Origin: Candidatus Obscuribacterales bacterium
Lineage (GTDB): Bacteria > Cyanobacteriota > Vampirovibrionia > Obscuribacterales > Obscuribacteraceae
Assembly (NCBI GenBank): GCA_019750335.1
Contig: JAIEOQ010000008.1
Span: 248,001-312,000 of the forward strand
Direction: 5' to 3'
Length of the DNA stretch: 64,000 nt
Shown: piece by piece, positions 9,258 to 17,541 of the stretch
Numbering within the stretch: the stretch's first letter is position 1
Layout: every line of letters begins with the position of its first letter
Made by a program: the position numbers and the translations under genes
The notes under the pieces: generated by a model
Told to the model about the DNA's origin: nothing
The model's database searches: none
The model's input: the letters and a program-made list of their open reading frames with translations, nothing else

Positions 9258-11699
9258 TTAGCCGGTAACTCCAATCAAGGCATCCTTAATTACACTTACC
9301 ACTCGAGCCACCTGATCTTCACTCATTTGGTCTTGCAAAGGCAAAATCAAACCTAAATCCTGACTTTCTTCGCTAATTTTCAGAGATTGAGACAGTTTGG
9401 AGCGATCCAAATAAGCACCTTCTCGATGAGCGCACATAATTCCCGGGCGAGTTTCAATGCCATGGCTTTGCAAAATATTGCTCACTCGTTCGCGAATTTG
9501 CTTGTTGGGCAAGCGAATACAAAAACTTTGCCAGTTACTTTTAGCCCAGGCCGGTTCAGCAGGCAATGTTATTTCATTTAGACCGGACAGCAAATTTTTA
9601 TACACAGCTGCCAACTGCCGACGTCGTTCAACCAAGCCAGGCAAGCGTTTTAGCTGCTCGCGTCCGACCGCCGCTTGAATATCAGTCATTCGATAATTAA
9701 AACCGATAAGCGGATAAGCACCATTTTCGAGGCCATGGTTGCGCAATTGTTTGAGCAAACGATCTTTATCAGAACTTTTGCTTGTAATCATGCCGCCATC
9801 ACCTGTAGTTAATAGTTTCCGCGGATGGAAAGAGAAGCAAGCAAAGTCGGCATGAGGACGGCCAATACGTTCCCATTGCCCGTTCAACTGAATTTCGCTA
9901 CCAGCGGCACAAGCCGCATCTTCAACTAGAGGCAGTTTGTGTTTAGCAGCTATTGTTAGCAATGCTTGCAGATTGCAGGGCAGACCCATTTGATCCACAC
10001 AAAGAATCGCTTTGGTTTTAGCTGAAATTGCTTTTTCCACAAGCTCAGGGTTGATATTAAAAGTATCCGCTTCAACATCAACAAAAACAGGCGTTGCTCC
10101 GCAATAATGAATACTGTTTGCAGTGGCAATAAAAGAATGACTAACTGTAATTACTTCATCCCCCGGTCCAACACCGCAAGCTAACAAAGCCAGGTGCAAA
10201 GCTGCCGTTCCCGAAGAGACAGCTGTAGCATGTGGCGCTCCGCAATATTCGGCAAACTCGGCTTCTAAAGCTGCAACTTGCGGACCTTGCATAATCCAAC
10301 CGGAACGAATGGCACTGGCCGCCGCCAAAGCTTCCGGACTGGCAAGAACCGGCTTTGCCAGCGCCATAAAAGGTTCTTGGTCTTCAGCATCAGGCAGGCT
10401 CGAAGCAGATTGTCTGCCGATCCCCATATAACCTAAAGCAGCAGCTTCGATTGTTTGCGGCTGCCAAAAATTTCGCCCATCAACGATAAAGCGGCAACCA
10501 CGCTTGTACAAAGAGGCAAAATCCGGATTAGTAAAAGCATCATGAGCAGTGTTCAAAATAATAATTTCTGGGATGACATCAGCTTCAAGAGAGCTCGGCA
10601 CAAAGCCGGCCTGTTCGATTTCATCGTTGTTGTACAAAGGATCACAAAGCAGTACACGCGCACCGCGACTTTCAAGCTCATGACGTAAAAGAAAAGCCGG
10701 CGAAAGAATGGATTCTTTTACTTGAGGGCGAAAAGCCAACCCTAAAATAAGTACGGCTTTGTCAGCAATCTTGCCATATTTACGTTCCAGGCCATCAACA
10801 ACATAAACCGGCTGCATATCGTTGATTAGGCGGCTGTCACCGACCAAGCTGGCTGACACATGGCGTTTGTCGGCATCATGCAATAAGAAATATGGATAAA
10901 CCGGTGTGCAATGTCCGCCTACACCTAAGCCCGGTTCAAGAATTGACGCCTCACCATCGGTGTTGGCCGCTTTCAATACTGATTTGATATCAACATTTAC
11001 CGCGTCGGCATAACGAGCCAGCTCGTTAGCCAAAGCAATGTTCACATCCCGATAGACCATTCCGGCAAGCTTTACCAGCTCAGCCGCTTCCAGAGTAACG
11101 ACATTTATTATCGGTGCTTTTAAATAACGCGAATAAAAGACAGCAGCACGCTCAGCTGCAGCTTCGTTTATACCGCCAACGATTTTGGAAGTTTTGGACA
11201 AATTAGCAAGCACCTTTTGGCTCTTTACACGTTCAGGCGAAAAAACAAGATCAAAGTCTTGACCGGCTTTTAAACCGGTCGATTCAAGAATCGGCAGCAA
11301 AGTACGCGTGCCGCCGACAGGCAATGTTGTTTCATAGGAGACCATGATGCCCGGCTTCATGCCGGCAGCTATGTTTTGCGAAACAACTTTTATCACCGAA
11401 AGATCCGCATGACGATCAGCTGTGAGCAAAACCGGAACAATGACGATCACTACATCGCTCTCACTTACAGCTTGAATAGTGTCGGTAGTAGCTTTAAGCT
11501 GCTTGCGCCCAACAACGTCATTAAGAACAGCAGCTAGACCGGGCTCATCAAAAGGAGCAAGTCCTTGATTGATCGTATCGACTACCGCTTGATTGACGTC
11601 ACAAGCGAATACTTTGGCACCGCCTTGGGCCAAAGCACAAGCAAGCGGCAAGCCCATTTTGCCGGCTCCAATTACAGCGACAGTATCAATTTTGTCCAT
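9258..11699 (-). CDS. Fused nucleotide-sugar dehydrogenase-aminotransferase
   Basis: 813-residue natural fusion. Residues 1-425 are a UDP-glucose/GDP-mannose dehydrogenase-family enzyme: Rossmann start VAVIGAGKMGLPLA, the middle-domain block AELVKLAGMVYRDVNIALANE and the catalytic cysteine C264 in GLGVGGHCTPVYPYFL. Residues about 445-810 are a DegT/DnrJ/EryC1/StrS PLP aminotransferase: SSGTAALHLAL (about 495), VEDAACAAGS with D594, and the Schiff-base lysine K628 in FHPRKLLTTGDGGM. Separate proteins with these activities (WbpA and WbpE) oxidise UDP-GlcNAc to the uronic acid and later aminate its 3-keto derivative. Linker is short, about 20 residues. All key residues are present, so both halves should be active. 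It overlaps the SDR gene by 14 bp. Confidence 0.93.
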   Translation of the reverse strand: MDKIDTVAVIGAGKMGLPLACALAQGGAKVFACDVNQAVVDTINQGLAPFDEPGLAAVLNDVVGRKQLKATTDTIQAVSESDVVIVIVPVLLTADRHADLSVIKVVSQNIAAGMKPGIMVSYETTLPVGGTRTLLPILESTGLKAGQDFDLVFSPERVKSQKVLANLSKTSKIVGGINEAAAERAAVFYSRYLKAPIINVVTLEAAELVKLAGMVYRDVNIALANELARYADAVNVDIKSVLKAANTDGEASILEPGLGVGGHCTPVYPYFLLHDADKRHVSASLVGDSRLINDMQPVYVVDGLERKYGKIADKAVLILGLAFRPQVKESILSPAFLLRHELESRGARVLLCDPLYNNDEIEQAGFVPSSLEADVIPEIIILNTAHDAFTNPDFASLYKRGCRFIVDGRNFWQPQTIEAAALGYMGIGRQSASSLPDAEDQEPFMALAKPVLASPEALAAASAIRSGWIMQGPQVAALEAEFAEYCGAPHATAVSSGTAALHLALLACGVGPGDEVITVSHSFIATANSIHYCGATPVFVDVEADTFNINPELVEKAISAKTKAILCVDQMGLPCNLQALLTIAAKHKLPLVEDAACAAGSEIQLNGQWERIGRPHADFACFSFHPRKLLTTGDGGMITSKSSDKDRLLKQLRNHGLENGAYPLIGFNYRMTDIQAAVGREQLKRLPGLVERRRQLAAVYKNLLSGLNEITLPAEPAWAKSNWQSFCIRLPNKQIRERVSNILQSHGIETRPGIMCAHREGAYLDRSKLSQSLKISEESQDLGLILPLQDQMSEDQVARVVSVIKDALIGVTG

Positions 11700-12639
11700 G
11701 TTGTTTGAACCAAGCCAGTGTTTTTTCCAAGCCTTGAGGCAAGCTTACTTTAGGTTCAAATTTAAGCATGCGACGGGCTAAATCGATAGACGGCACACGA
11801 GCTCGCACTTCGGAATGGACACCTTCGCGATGCTCGATTTTGGCATGAGAATCCAGGCTGGCCATCATTCGCGCCAAGCTTAAAGTGGTTACTACTTCTT
11901 TCGGATTGCCGATATTGAAGACTCGCTCTTCTTGCGAAATGCGGTCGATAGCCGCAATGACTGCATCAACCAGATCGTCGATATAGCACCAAGCTCGTAT
12001 AGCCGAACCATCGCCATAGACTTGCATTGCTTGCCTGGCCGCCACAGCTCGACAAAAATTGCTCACTGCACCTTCGCCAACTTGACGGGGTCCATATATA
12101 TTGAAAGGACGAATGATCGTGCAGCCGAATCCATATTTATCGGCATAACGCAAAACAAAATTTTCACCGGCAAGCTTGCTTGTGGCATAAACCCAGCGTG
12201 ACTCGGCTACCGGTCCGATACCGCATGGCCGGTTTTCATCCACCCAAAGAGCATCGGAACCGTAAACTTCGCTGGTAGAGAAATAAACGAATGAACCGAT
12301 ACCAGCCTTAGCTGCTTGTTCCAATACATTGACCGTACCTAAAATATTGGTCTGCAACGTACGCAACGGCTCGGCATAATAGCTGGATACTCCAGCGATG
12401 GCCGCCAAATGAACGACAACGTCAACTTCGGACAAAGCTTCGGCTATGGCAACCGGATCTTCGACATTACCGTTGACTATATTTACACGACGATTTTGCG
12501 AAAGCTGCGGTGCGAATTTCAAAGAATCACGCCGAAAATTGTCAAAAAGCGTAATCTCCCAACTTGCCAATCCGCACAGTCTTTCAGCTAAATGAGTGCC
12601 GATGAAGCCGGCGCCGCCTGTGATCAGAATCTTTGCCAC
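11686..12639 (-). CDS. NAD-dependent epimerase/dehydratase (extended SDR)
   Basis: 317-residue extended short-chain dehydrogenase. The N-terminal MAKILITGGAGFIGTHLAERL is the NAD-binding glycine motif, VVHLAAIAGVSSYY and YFSTSEVYGS follow, and the catalytic pair lies in WVYATSKLAGENF (Tyr-x3-Lys). The block IIRPFNIYGPRQ and a C-terminal substrate domain are typical of sugar-nucleotide 4-epimerases and 4,6-dehydratases. Given the neighbouring 6-dehydrogenase it most likely epimerises a UDP-uronic acid, but a dehydratase is possible. Three bases separate it from the acyltransferase upstream. Confidence 0.88.
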   Translation of the reverse strand: MAKILITGGAGFIGTHLAERLCGLASWEITLFDNFRRDSLKFAPQLSQNRRVNIVNGNVEDPVAIAEALSEVDVVVHLAAIAGVSSYYAEPLRTLQTNILGTVNVLEQAAKAGIGSFVYFSTSEVYGSDALWVDENRPCGIGPVAESRWVYATSKLAGENFVLRYADKYGFGCTIIRPFNIYGPRQVGEGAVSNFCRAVAARQAMQVYGDGSAIRAWCYIDDLVDAVIAAIDRISQEERVFNIGNPKEVVTTLSLARMMASLDSHAKIEHREGVHSEVRARVPSIDLARRMLKFEPKVSLPQGLEKTLAWFKQHGQN

Positions 12640-12642
12640 AAC

Positions 12643-13128
12643 TTATTCCTTTACCAACACTCGCGACGGATTGCCGACAACAACAGCTCCGGCAGGCACA
12701 TCTTTAGTAACTACGGCGCCGGCGCCAACAAGAGCATTTTCGCCGATTGTGACATCACACATAATTACTGCGCCCGAGCCAATCGACGCCCCTTTTTTGA
12801 TACGTGTCGGACGGACTTGCCAGTCGGATTCATTTTGCAAAGCACCGCCAGCGGTGGCAGCTTTCGGCCGGCGGTCATTTATAAAAACAACGCCATGACC
12901 GACAAAAACTTCATCCTCGATGATCACCCCTTCGCAAACGAAAGTATGACTTGATATTTTACAACGGTCACCAACCACGGCATTTTTTTGAATTTCGACA
13001 AAAGTACCGATTTTGCAATTACGCCCGATTTTACAGCCGTAAAGGTTAACGAAATCAGCAACATAAGTGTCTTCGCCGATGACGACATCAGGCGATATTT
13101 TTTGCAAGGGTCCGCCAACAAACATCAA
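12643..13128 (-). CDS. Sugar-nucleotide N-acyltransferase (WbpD/WlbB-like)
   Basis: 161-residue left-handed beta-helix enzyme made almost entirely of hexapeptide repeats (VVIGEDTYVADFVNLYG onwards). The block GHGVVFINDRRPKA is characteristic of WbpD/WlbB, which N-acetylate the 3-amino group of UDP-2-acetamido-3-amino-uronic acid, and the end AVVVGNPSRVLV is the usual C-terminus. Its place directly after the Gfo/Idh oxidoreductase (4-bp overlap) and before the SDR and dehydrogenase-aminotransferase reproduces the WbpB-D-E-A gene set. Full length for the family. Start is the first of two consecutive ATGs. Confidence 0.9.
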   Translation of the reverse strand: MMFVGGPLQKISPDVVIGEDTYVADFVNLYGCKIGRNCKIGTFVEIQKNAVVGDRCKISSHTFVCEGVIIEDEVFVGHGVVFINDRRPKAATAGGALQNESDWQVRPTRIKKGASIGSGAVIMCDVTIGENALVGAGAVVTKDVPAGAVVVGNPSRVLVKE

Positions 13129-14162
13129 TGGACCCCCATCAGTACAACTTTTTGCGATTGACCGCTTTTCAGCGAAACATCGGCAAGCTCCAGAAGCTGC
13201 ACAACACGCCGCCCGGCCTCACCATCGCTTATCGGCTTATTGCCGCTTAAAACGCAGTCGATAAAATGTCGCGTTTCAATGCGCAAAGCTTCGGTCAAAT
13301 CATAAACCGGTGCCCGCATCTCCCCATGACGATATTGAATCAGAGCGCGATAACGTTCGCGATCTGTTTCGGGCGCTTTCATCGTATCGATCCCTTTATC
13401 GTACACTCGCACTTTATCGCTTTGACTGGAATCGTCAAATACAATCATACGTCTGGAACCGCCGATAAAAATCTGCCTGATTTTAACCGGTGAAAGCCAG
13501 CTTACATGCACATGAGCGATCAGATCGTCGGCAAAGCTTAAGGTCAAATAAACAATGTCTTCGACAGCATTTTCGGTGTGAGAAGCACCGATAGCATGCA
13601 CCGAAAGCGGTGTGCGCCCAAGCAAATAATCCATGATCGCAATATCGTGAGCGCCAAGATCCCACATCACGTTTACGTCAGCTTGAAATAAGCCGAGATT
13701 AGCTCGCATCGAGTTGAAATAAAGCAGATCGCCCAGCTCCTCTTTTTCGAGCAACTGTTTCATCAGCCGCACCGGTCCATGATAAAGAAAAGTATGATCG
13801 ACCATCAGGATCAAACCTTTCTTGCGGGCCAGTTCAATCAGCTCAGTACATTCTTTCGAGCTGCGACACATAGGTTTTTCAACTAAAACATGCTTGCCCA
13901 TTGACAAAGCTTGTTTAGCCAGCTCAAAATGCGTCTCCACCGGAGTAGCAATCACTATCGCTTGCAAACTGCTATCGTTAAGCAGGTCTTCGTAATTGGT
14001 GGTAAACACCACATTTTGATACTGGCTGCGATACTGCTTAAGGCGCTCCGGATCGCGATCACAAATGTATTTGATCTCCACGCGTTCATCGCTATGGAAA
14101 TTACGCGTTAAGTTCGGGCCCCAATAACCGTACCCGACGATACCTAGTTTTACTTGTTGCAC
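13125..14162 (-). CDS. Gfo/Idh/MocA oxidoreductase (WbpB-like)
   Basis: About 345 residues. It starts VKLGIVGYGYWGPNLTRNF (NAD-binding), followed by IVIATPVETHFELAKQAL and the lysine-containing HVLVEKPMCRSSKE, the catalytic signature of Gfo/Idh/MocA enzymes; DHTFLYHGPVRLMKQLL and WDLGAHDIAIMDYLLG are the WbpB/WlbA-type second-domain blocks. WbpB oxidises the 3-hydroxyl of UDP-GlcNAcA before transamination. The frame is open to a TTG at 14246, but that codon lies within the -35 box of the operon promoter; the GTG at 14162 is placed just before the conserved strand and is preferred. First gene of the seven-gene operon. Confidence 0.9.
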   Translation of the reverse strand: MQQVKLGIVGYGYWGPNLTRNFHSDERVEIKYICDRDPERLKQYRSQYQNVVFTTNYEDLLNDSSLQAIVIATPVETHFELAKQALSMGKHVLVEKPMCRSSKECTELIELARKKGLILMVDHTFLYHGPVRLMKQLLEKEELGDLLYFNSMRANLGLFQADVNVMWDLGAHDIAIMDYLLGRTPLSVHAIGASHTENAVEDIVYLTLSFADDLIAHVHVSWLSPVKIRQIFIGGSRRMIVFDDSSQSDKVRVYDKGIDTMKAPETDRERYRALIQYRHGEMRAPVYDLTEALRIETRHFIDCVLSGNKPISDGEAGRRVVQLLELADVSLKSGQSQKVVLMGVH

Positions 14163-14184
14163 GCTTGCCAAGCTACCACACGGA

Positions 14185-14212
14185 TTGACAAAATCAACGG
14201 CGTTCCTACAAT
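14185..14212 (+). promoter_or_regulatory. Promoter of the glycosyltransferase unit
   Basis: TTGACA (14185-14190), 16-bp spacer, TACAAT (14207-14212), about 52 bp upstream of the GTG at 14264. A close match to the housekeeping consensus. Lies inside the transcribed leader of the divergent operon. Confidence 0.62.
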
Positions 14213-14217
14213 GGTTA

Positions 14218-14246
14218 AGTTTATCAGCGAAGCCAGGATTGGTCAA
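14218..14246 (-). promoter_or_regulatory. Promoter of the uronic-acid sugar operon
   Basis: On the minus strand TTGACC (14246-14241), 17-bp spacer, TAAACT (14223-14218). Transcription would begin near 14211, about 50 bp before the GTG at 14162. It is back to back with the plus-strand promoter at 14185-14212, so the two units may interfere with each other. Confidence 0.55.
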
Positions 14247-14263
14247 AGGCGGAGGAGCAAGAC

Positions 14264-15187
14264 GTGCAGCAACAAACAGGCACGATCTTATCCGTGGTTG
14301 TGCCTTTGTACAACGAAGAAAGCAACTTCTCCTCCCTCCTGCAATCTCTGAAAGAACTTGAGACTAATCTGCCTGCCGTAAAATTCGAATTTATTTTTGT
14401 CGACGACGGCTCAACCGATCGCACTTATGAGCTGGCGTCCGCCGCCGCCAAAACAGCAAATATCACAGCTCTGAAACTGGCGCGCAACTATGGCAGCCAC
14501 GCCGCAATCGCCGCCGGTTTTTTGCAGGCCAACGGCAACTGCGCTTTATTTATCGCCGGCGACATGCAAGATCCCCCCGAGTTAATCAGCGAAATGCTTG
14601 AAGCCTGGCAGCAAGGCTACAAAATAGTTTGGGCGGCACGCAGTAAAGTCGAAGGCAAGTCTTTGAGCGGCACTTTCTTCTCTAATTTCTATTGGCATCT
14701 TTTCAATTTAGCTGTTGATCATCCGGTGGTGGCCGGTGGCGTTGATTTTGCTTTGATCGATCGCACGGCTCTACTCGCTCTCAAAGAACAAGCCCAAGCA
14801 GCAATCCCGATTTTCGCTCAAATAACCGAAACCGGTTACCCGGCAAAAACAATTCGCTATGTAAAAAGAGAACGCGCCGGCGGCAAATCCGGTTGGACCC
14901 TGAAAAAGAAATTTGCTCTTGTTTTTCAAACTCTATCTTTTTCAACAAAACCTTTTCGTCTTTTCTGCCTGGCCGGCATGCTTCTTACCGGTTTTAGCTT
15001 GATTTATGCGCAGTTCGCTTCATCGTCCCCCGCCCTAACCATCAGCGGTCATATTTTTATTCTGGCCCTTTTCGGACTGGCAATCTTATTGATGGAATAT
15101 CTGGGGTTGCGCCGGCGCGCATCAAATTCGATACCACGTTTTCAAATTGAACGCATTGCCGACCGCGGCCACGAAAGAGCGCTATGA
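14264..15187 (+). CDS. GT2 glycosyltransferase, GtrB/ArnC-like
   Basis: 307-residue polyprenyl-phosphate glycosyltransferase type. The N-terminal GT-A domain has LSVVVPLYNEESNF, FIFVDDGSTDRTYE and LARNYGSHAAIAAGF, then GDMQDPPELI as the second acidic site; two transmembrane helices at about residues 240-290 close the protein, as in GtrB, ArnC and DPM1-type enzymes that attach a sugar to undecaprenyl or dolichyl phosphate at the membrane. The GTG start is preceded by GGAGG with a 7-base spacer. The last 4 bp overlap the membrane-protein gene downstream, suggesting that the lipid-linked sugar is used by that protein. Confidence 0.9.
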   Translation: MQQQTGTILSVVVPLYNEESNFSSLLQSLKELETNLPAVKFEFIFVDDGSTDRTYELASAAAKTANITALKLARNYGSHAAIAAGFLQANGNCALFIAGDMQDPPELISEMLEAWQQGYKIVWAARSKVEGKSLSGTFFSNFYWHLFNLAVDHPVVAGGVDFALIDRTALLALKEQAQAAIPIFAQITETGYPAKTIRYVKRERAGGKSGWTLKKKFALVFQTLSFSTKPFRLFCLAGMLLTGFSLIYAQFASSSPALTISGHIFILALFGLAILLMEYLGLRRRASNSIPRFQIERIADRGHERAL

Positions 15188-16692
15188 GCAACAAAACCGA
15201 AAAGTTATCGCCGCTACCCACGCCTGGTGATTTTCTCTTTTTGATCATTATGCTTGTGCTGATGGTCACTTTGCCTAACTATCTTTTCAATGACGCCTCG
15301 ACAGGCTGGCATTTAGCATTGGGTGATTATGTGCTAGAACACGGTCGCGTCCCCTTTCAGGATTTTATTTCTTACACATTTGCCGGCAAGCCTTGGATCG
15401 CCTTTTACTGGCTCGCCGATGTTTTCATCTCTTTAGCCAATAAAATTGCTGGTACCAACGGTATCGCCCTTTTAATTGCGACTACTATCGCTTCAATTTT
15501 TCTAGCAATATACGGACGCTGCCGCCAGTCTGGCTGCCATCTGCTCGTCAGCCTGGTTCTGGTTTTCGCCGGCATTATCGCTTCAACTATGCATTGGCTA
15601 GCCCGCCCTCATATCATTACGTTTGTCGGCATTTATCTTTTTGCCACGACCCTGGAAGATTACTGGCGTCAGCGCATCAGCTTCAAAAAAGCGTTACTGA
15701 TTTTAGTGCCGACCATGCTTGTCTGGGTAAATTCGCATCCCGGCTTTATTTTCGGCTTCGCCCAAAGCGGGATTTATCTAGCGGCTACTTGCTTGTTTTT
15801 CTTGCTAGGCAAAGAAGGGTCCGGCAAATCATTACGCGAACTGCTTATTCTTATTGCGGCTATGGCTGCGGTAACTTTGATCAATCCTTACGGATTGGCT
15901 TTGCATGCTAATGTCGCCGGTTATTTAAAACAATCGACAATCACCAACTATGTAGATGAATATCTTTCGCCTGTTTTTCATGGCTCGATTCAAACCGGTT
16001 CACTTGAATTTGTCTTTTTTACCTTGGCTCTCGGTCTGGCTTTTTCACGTAAACAACCATCCTTACCTCTATTTTTGTCAGTAGCCGCTTTTGCGCACTT
16101 GGCATTGTCAGCTACTCGCAACATCCCTCTTTTCATCATTGTTGCTCTTCCCTGCATCGGCGAACTGCTGGCAAACATTTCTTTTTCAGGCAAACAAGCC
16201 GATTATTTACAAAAAATGAGCTTGTCAATTGATAAACAAGAGTCTCTTTGCCGGCTGCACATACTGCCAATATTAACGGTAGTTATATTTGCCATACTGG
16301 CCATCGGCGCACAACCCTTATTCGGTAAGTCAGTCCTCAGCTGTGGTTTTGATCCACAAAAAGTGCCGACCAAAACTTTGCAATGTATCCGAAAGCTACC
16401 GGCCAACGAGGGTTTTAACTACGTCAATTGGGGCGGTTATATTTATTACGAAGGTCATGTTCCGGTATACATTGACGACCGTTCGTCTTTTTACGGCGAA
16501 GACTTCTATCTGCAATACGCAAAAATTGTCTGGCTCGAGCCGGGATGGAAAGAGATACTTAAGCAAAAGAAGATCAATTGGATATTATTTCCGAAGAACG
16601 ATCCTGTTTCCGAGCGGCTTTTAACCGAGCCTGATTGGCGAATACTTTGCCAAGACGAAGCTTCTTACGTCTTTGAAAGAGTGACAAAGTGA
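15184..16692 (+). CDS. Large polytopic membrane protein, GT-C-like
   Basis: 502 residues with about ten transmembrane helices and a soluble C-terminal domain of about 110 residues. After the first helix comes LFNDASTGWHLALGDYVLEHG and the segment RVPFQDFISYTFAGKPWIAFYW, the arrangement of an acidic residue in the first periplasmic loop seen in GT-C-type enzymes that use lipid-linked sugars; the motif also occurs in uncharacterised proteins. The C-terminal part contains GFNYVNWGGYIYYEG and VYIDDRSSFYGEDF. Coupled by a 4-bp overlap to the GtrB-like gene, so a role in transferring the sugar to an acceptor is likely but inferred. Confidence 0.7.
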   Translation: MSNKTEKLSPLPTPGDFLFLIIMLVLMVTLPNYLFNDASTGWHLALGDYVLEHGRVPFQDFISYTFAGKPWIAFYWLADVFISLANKIAGTNGIALLIATTIASIFLAIYGRCRQSGCHLLVSLVLVFAGIIASTMHWLARPHIITFVGIYLFATTLEDYWRQRISFKKALLILVPTMLVWVNSHPGFIFGFAQSGIYLAATCLFFLLGKEGSGKSLRELLILIAAMAAVTLINPYGLALHANVAGYLKQSTITNYVDEYLSPVFHGSIQTGSLEFVFFTLALGLAFSRKQPSLPLFLSVAAFAHLALSATRNIPLFIIVALPCIGELLANISFSGKQADYLQKMSLSIDKQESLCRLHILPILTVVIFAILAIGAQPLFGKSVLSCGFDPQKVPTKTLQCIRKLPANEGFNYVNWGGYIYYEGHVPVYIDDRSSFYGEDFYLQYAKIVWLEPGWKEILKQKKINWILFPKNDPVSERLLTEPDWRILCQDEASYVFERVTK

Positions 16693-16704
16693 ACAAGGAA
16701 TGAT

Positions 16705-16735
16705 TTGACAAGTGAGCGCTGGTAGGGGTTAAGAT
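16705..16735 (+). promoter_or_regulatory. Putative promoter for GT2 gene at 16762
   Basis: TTGACA at 16705-16710 followed after 18-19 bases by TTAAGAT (16729-16735). The -35 is perfect but the -10 is weak and the spacing slightly long. AGGAAAAAG at about 16746 supplies the ribosome site for the ATG at 16762. Confidence 0.45.
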
Positions 16736-16761
16736 AGACAGGATCAGGAAAAAGCCTTGCC

Positions 16762-17541
16762 ATGAACGAACAAAAACAACAACAATCTTTAGTTGACAAC
16801 AAGTCGACCGCCACCAAAGTTATCGTCACCATGCCGGCATATAATGCGGCAAAAACTTTGATCAAAGTATTCGACGAAATCGACAAAACAGTAGTTAGCG
16901 AAATCATTTTGGTCGATGACTGCAGCAAAGACGACACTGTCGATGTTGCAAGCAAGCTGCCGATTAAAGTAATCCGCCACCCGCACAACGTCGGTTACGG
17001 CGGCAACCAAAAAACTTGCTATTCCGAAGCTTTGCGCGACGGCGCCGATATCGTAATCATGCTTCACCCTGACTATCAGTACGATCCGTTAAAAGTACCG
17101 GATATGATCGCTCCGATTTTGTCTGGCGAAGCCGACATTGTGCTTGGTTCACGTTTCATTGGCGGCGGCGCTCTTAAAGGCGGCATGCCGATGTACAAAT
17201 TCATCGCCAATCGCTTTTTAACGACAACGCAAAATATGGTGCTCGGCACAAATCTTTCCGAATTCCATACCGGCTACCGCGCTTACAGTCGCAAATTCCT
17301 TGAAACAGTGCCTTTCTTACGCAATTCACTAGCTTTCGTATTTGATGCTGAAATACTTTGCCAAGCAGTTTATTTCGGATTTAATATCGCCGAAATCGGT
17401 GTCGAAACACGCTATTTCCCTGAAGCTTCATCGATCAACTTCATGAACAGCGTTAAGTACGGTATGGGTGTTTTAGGCACATTGGCTAAATTTGCCGCTG
17501 CCAAAGCCAACATCCGCAAATGCGATCTGTTCAGACCCTAA
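16762..17541 (+). CDS. GT2 glycosyltransferase, DPM1-like, soluble
   Basis: 259-residue family 2 glycosyltransferase without transmembrane helices. VIVTMPAYNAAKTL, IILVDDCSKDDTVD, HNVGYGGNQKTCYSEAL and IVIMLHPDYQYDP give the nucleotide-sugar and metal sites; FHTGYRAYSRKFLE is the acceptor-side motif common to dolichyl-phosphate-mannose synthase-like bacterial enzymes. It presumably charges polyprenyl phosphate. It has its own promoter and good ribosome site, and its 3' end overlaps the convergent HTTM gene by 11 bp. Confidence 0.88.
   Translation: MNEQKQQQSLVDNKSTATKVIVTMPAYNAAKTLIKVFDEIDKTVVSEIILVDDCSKDDTVDVASKLPIKVIRHPHNVGYGGNQKTCYSEALRDGADIVIMLHPDYQYDPLKVPDMIAPILSGEADIVLGSRFIGGGALKGGMPMYKFIANRFLTTTQNMVLGTNLSEFHTGYRAYSRKFLETVPFLRNSLAFVFDAEILCQAVYFGFNIAEIGVETRYFPEASSINFMNSVKYGMGVLGTLAKFAAAKANIRKCDLFRP

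Noticed and set aside
12592-12954. Plus-strand frames of 100-120 codons over the acyltransferase and epimerase genes
   Set aside because: Shadows of hexapeptide-repeat and SDR genes, whose motifs are unmistakable on the minus strand.
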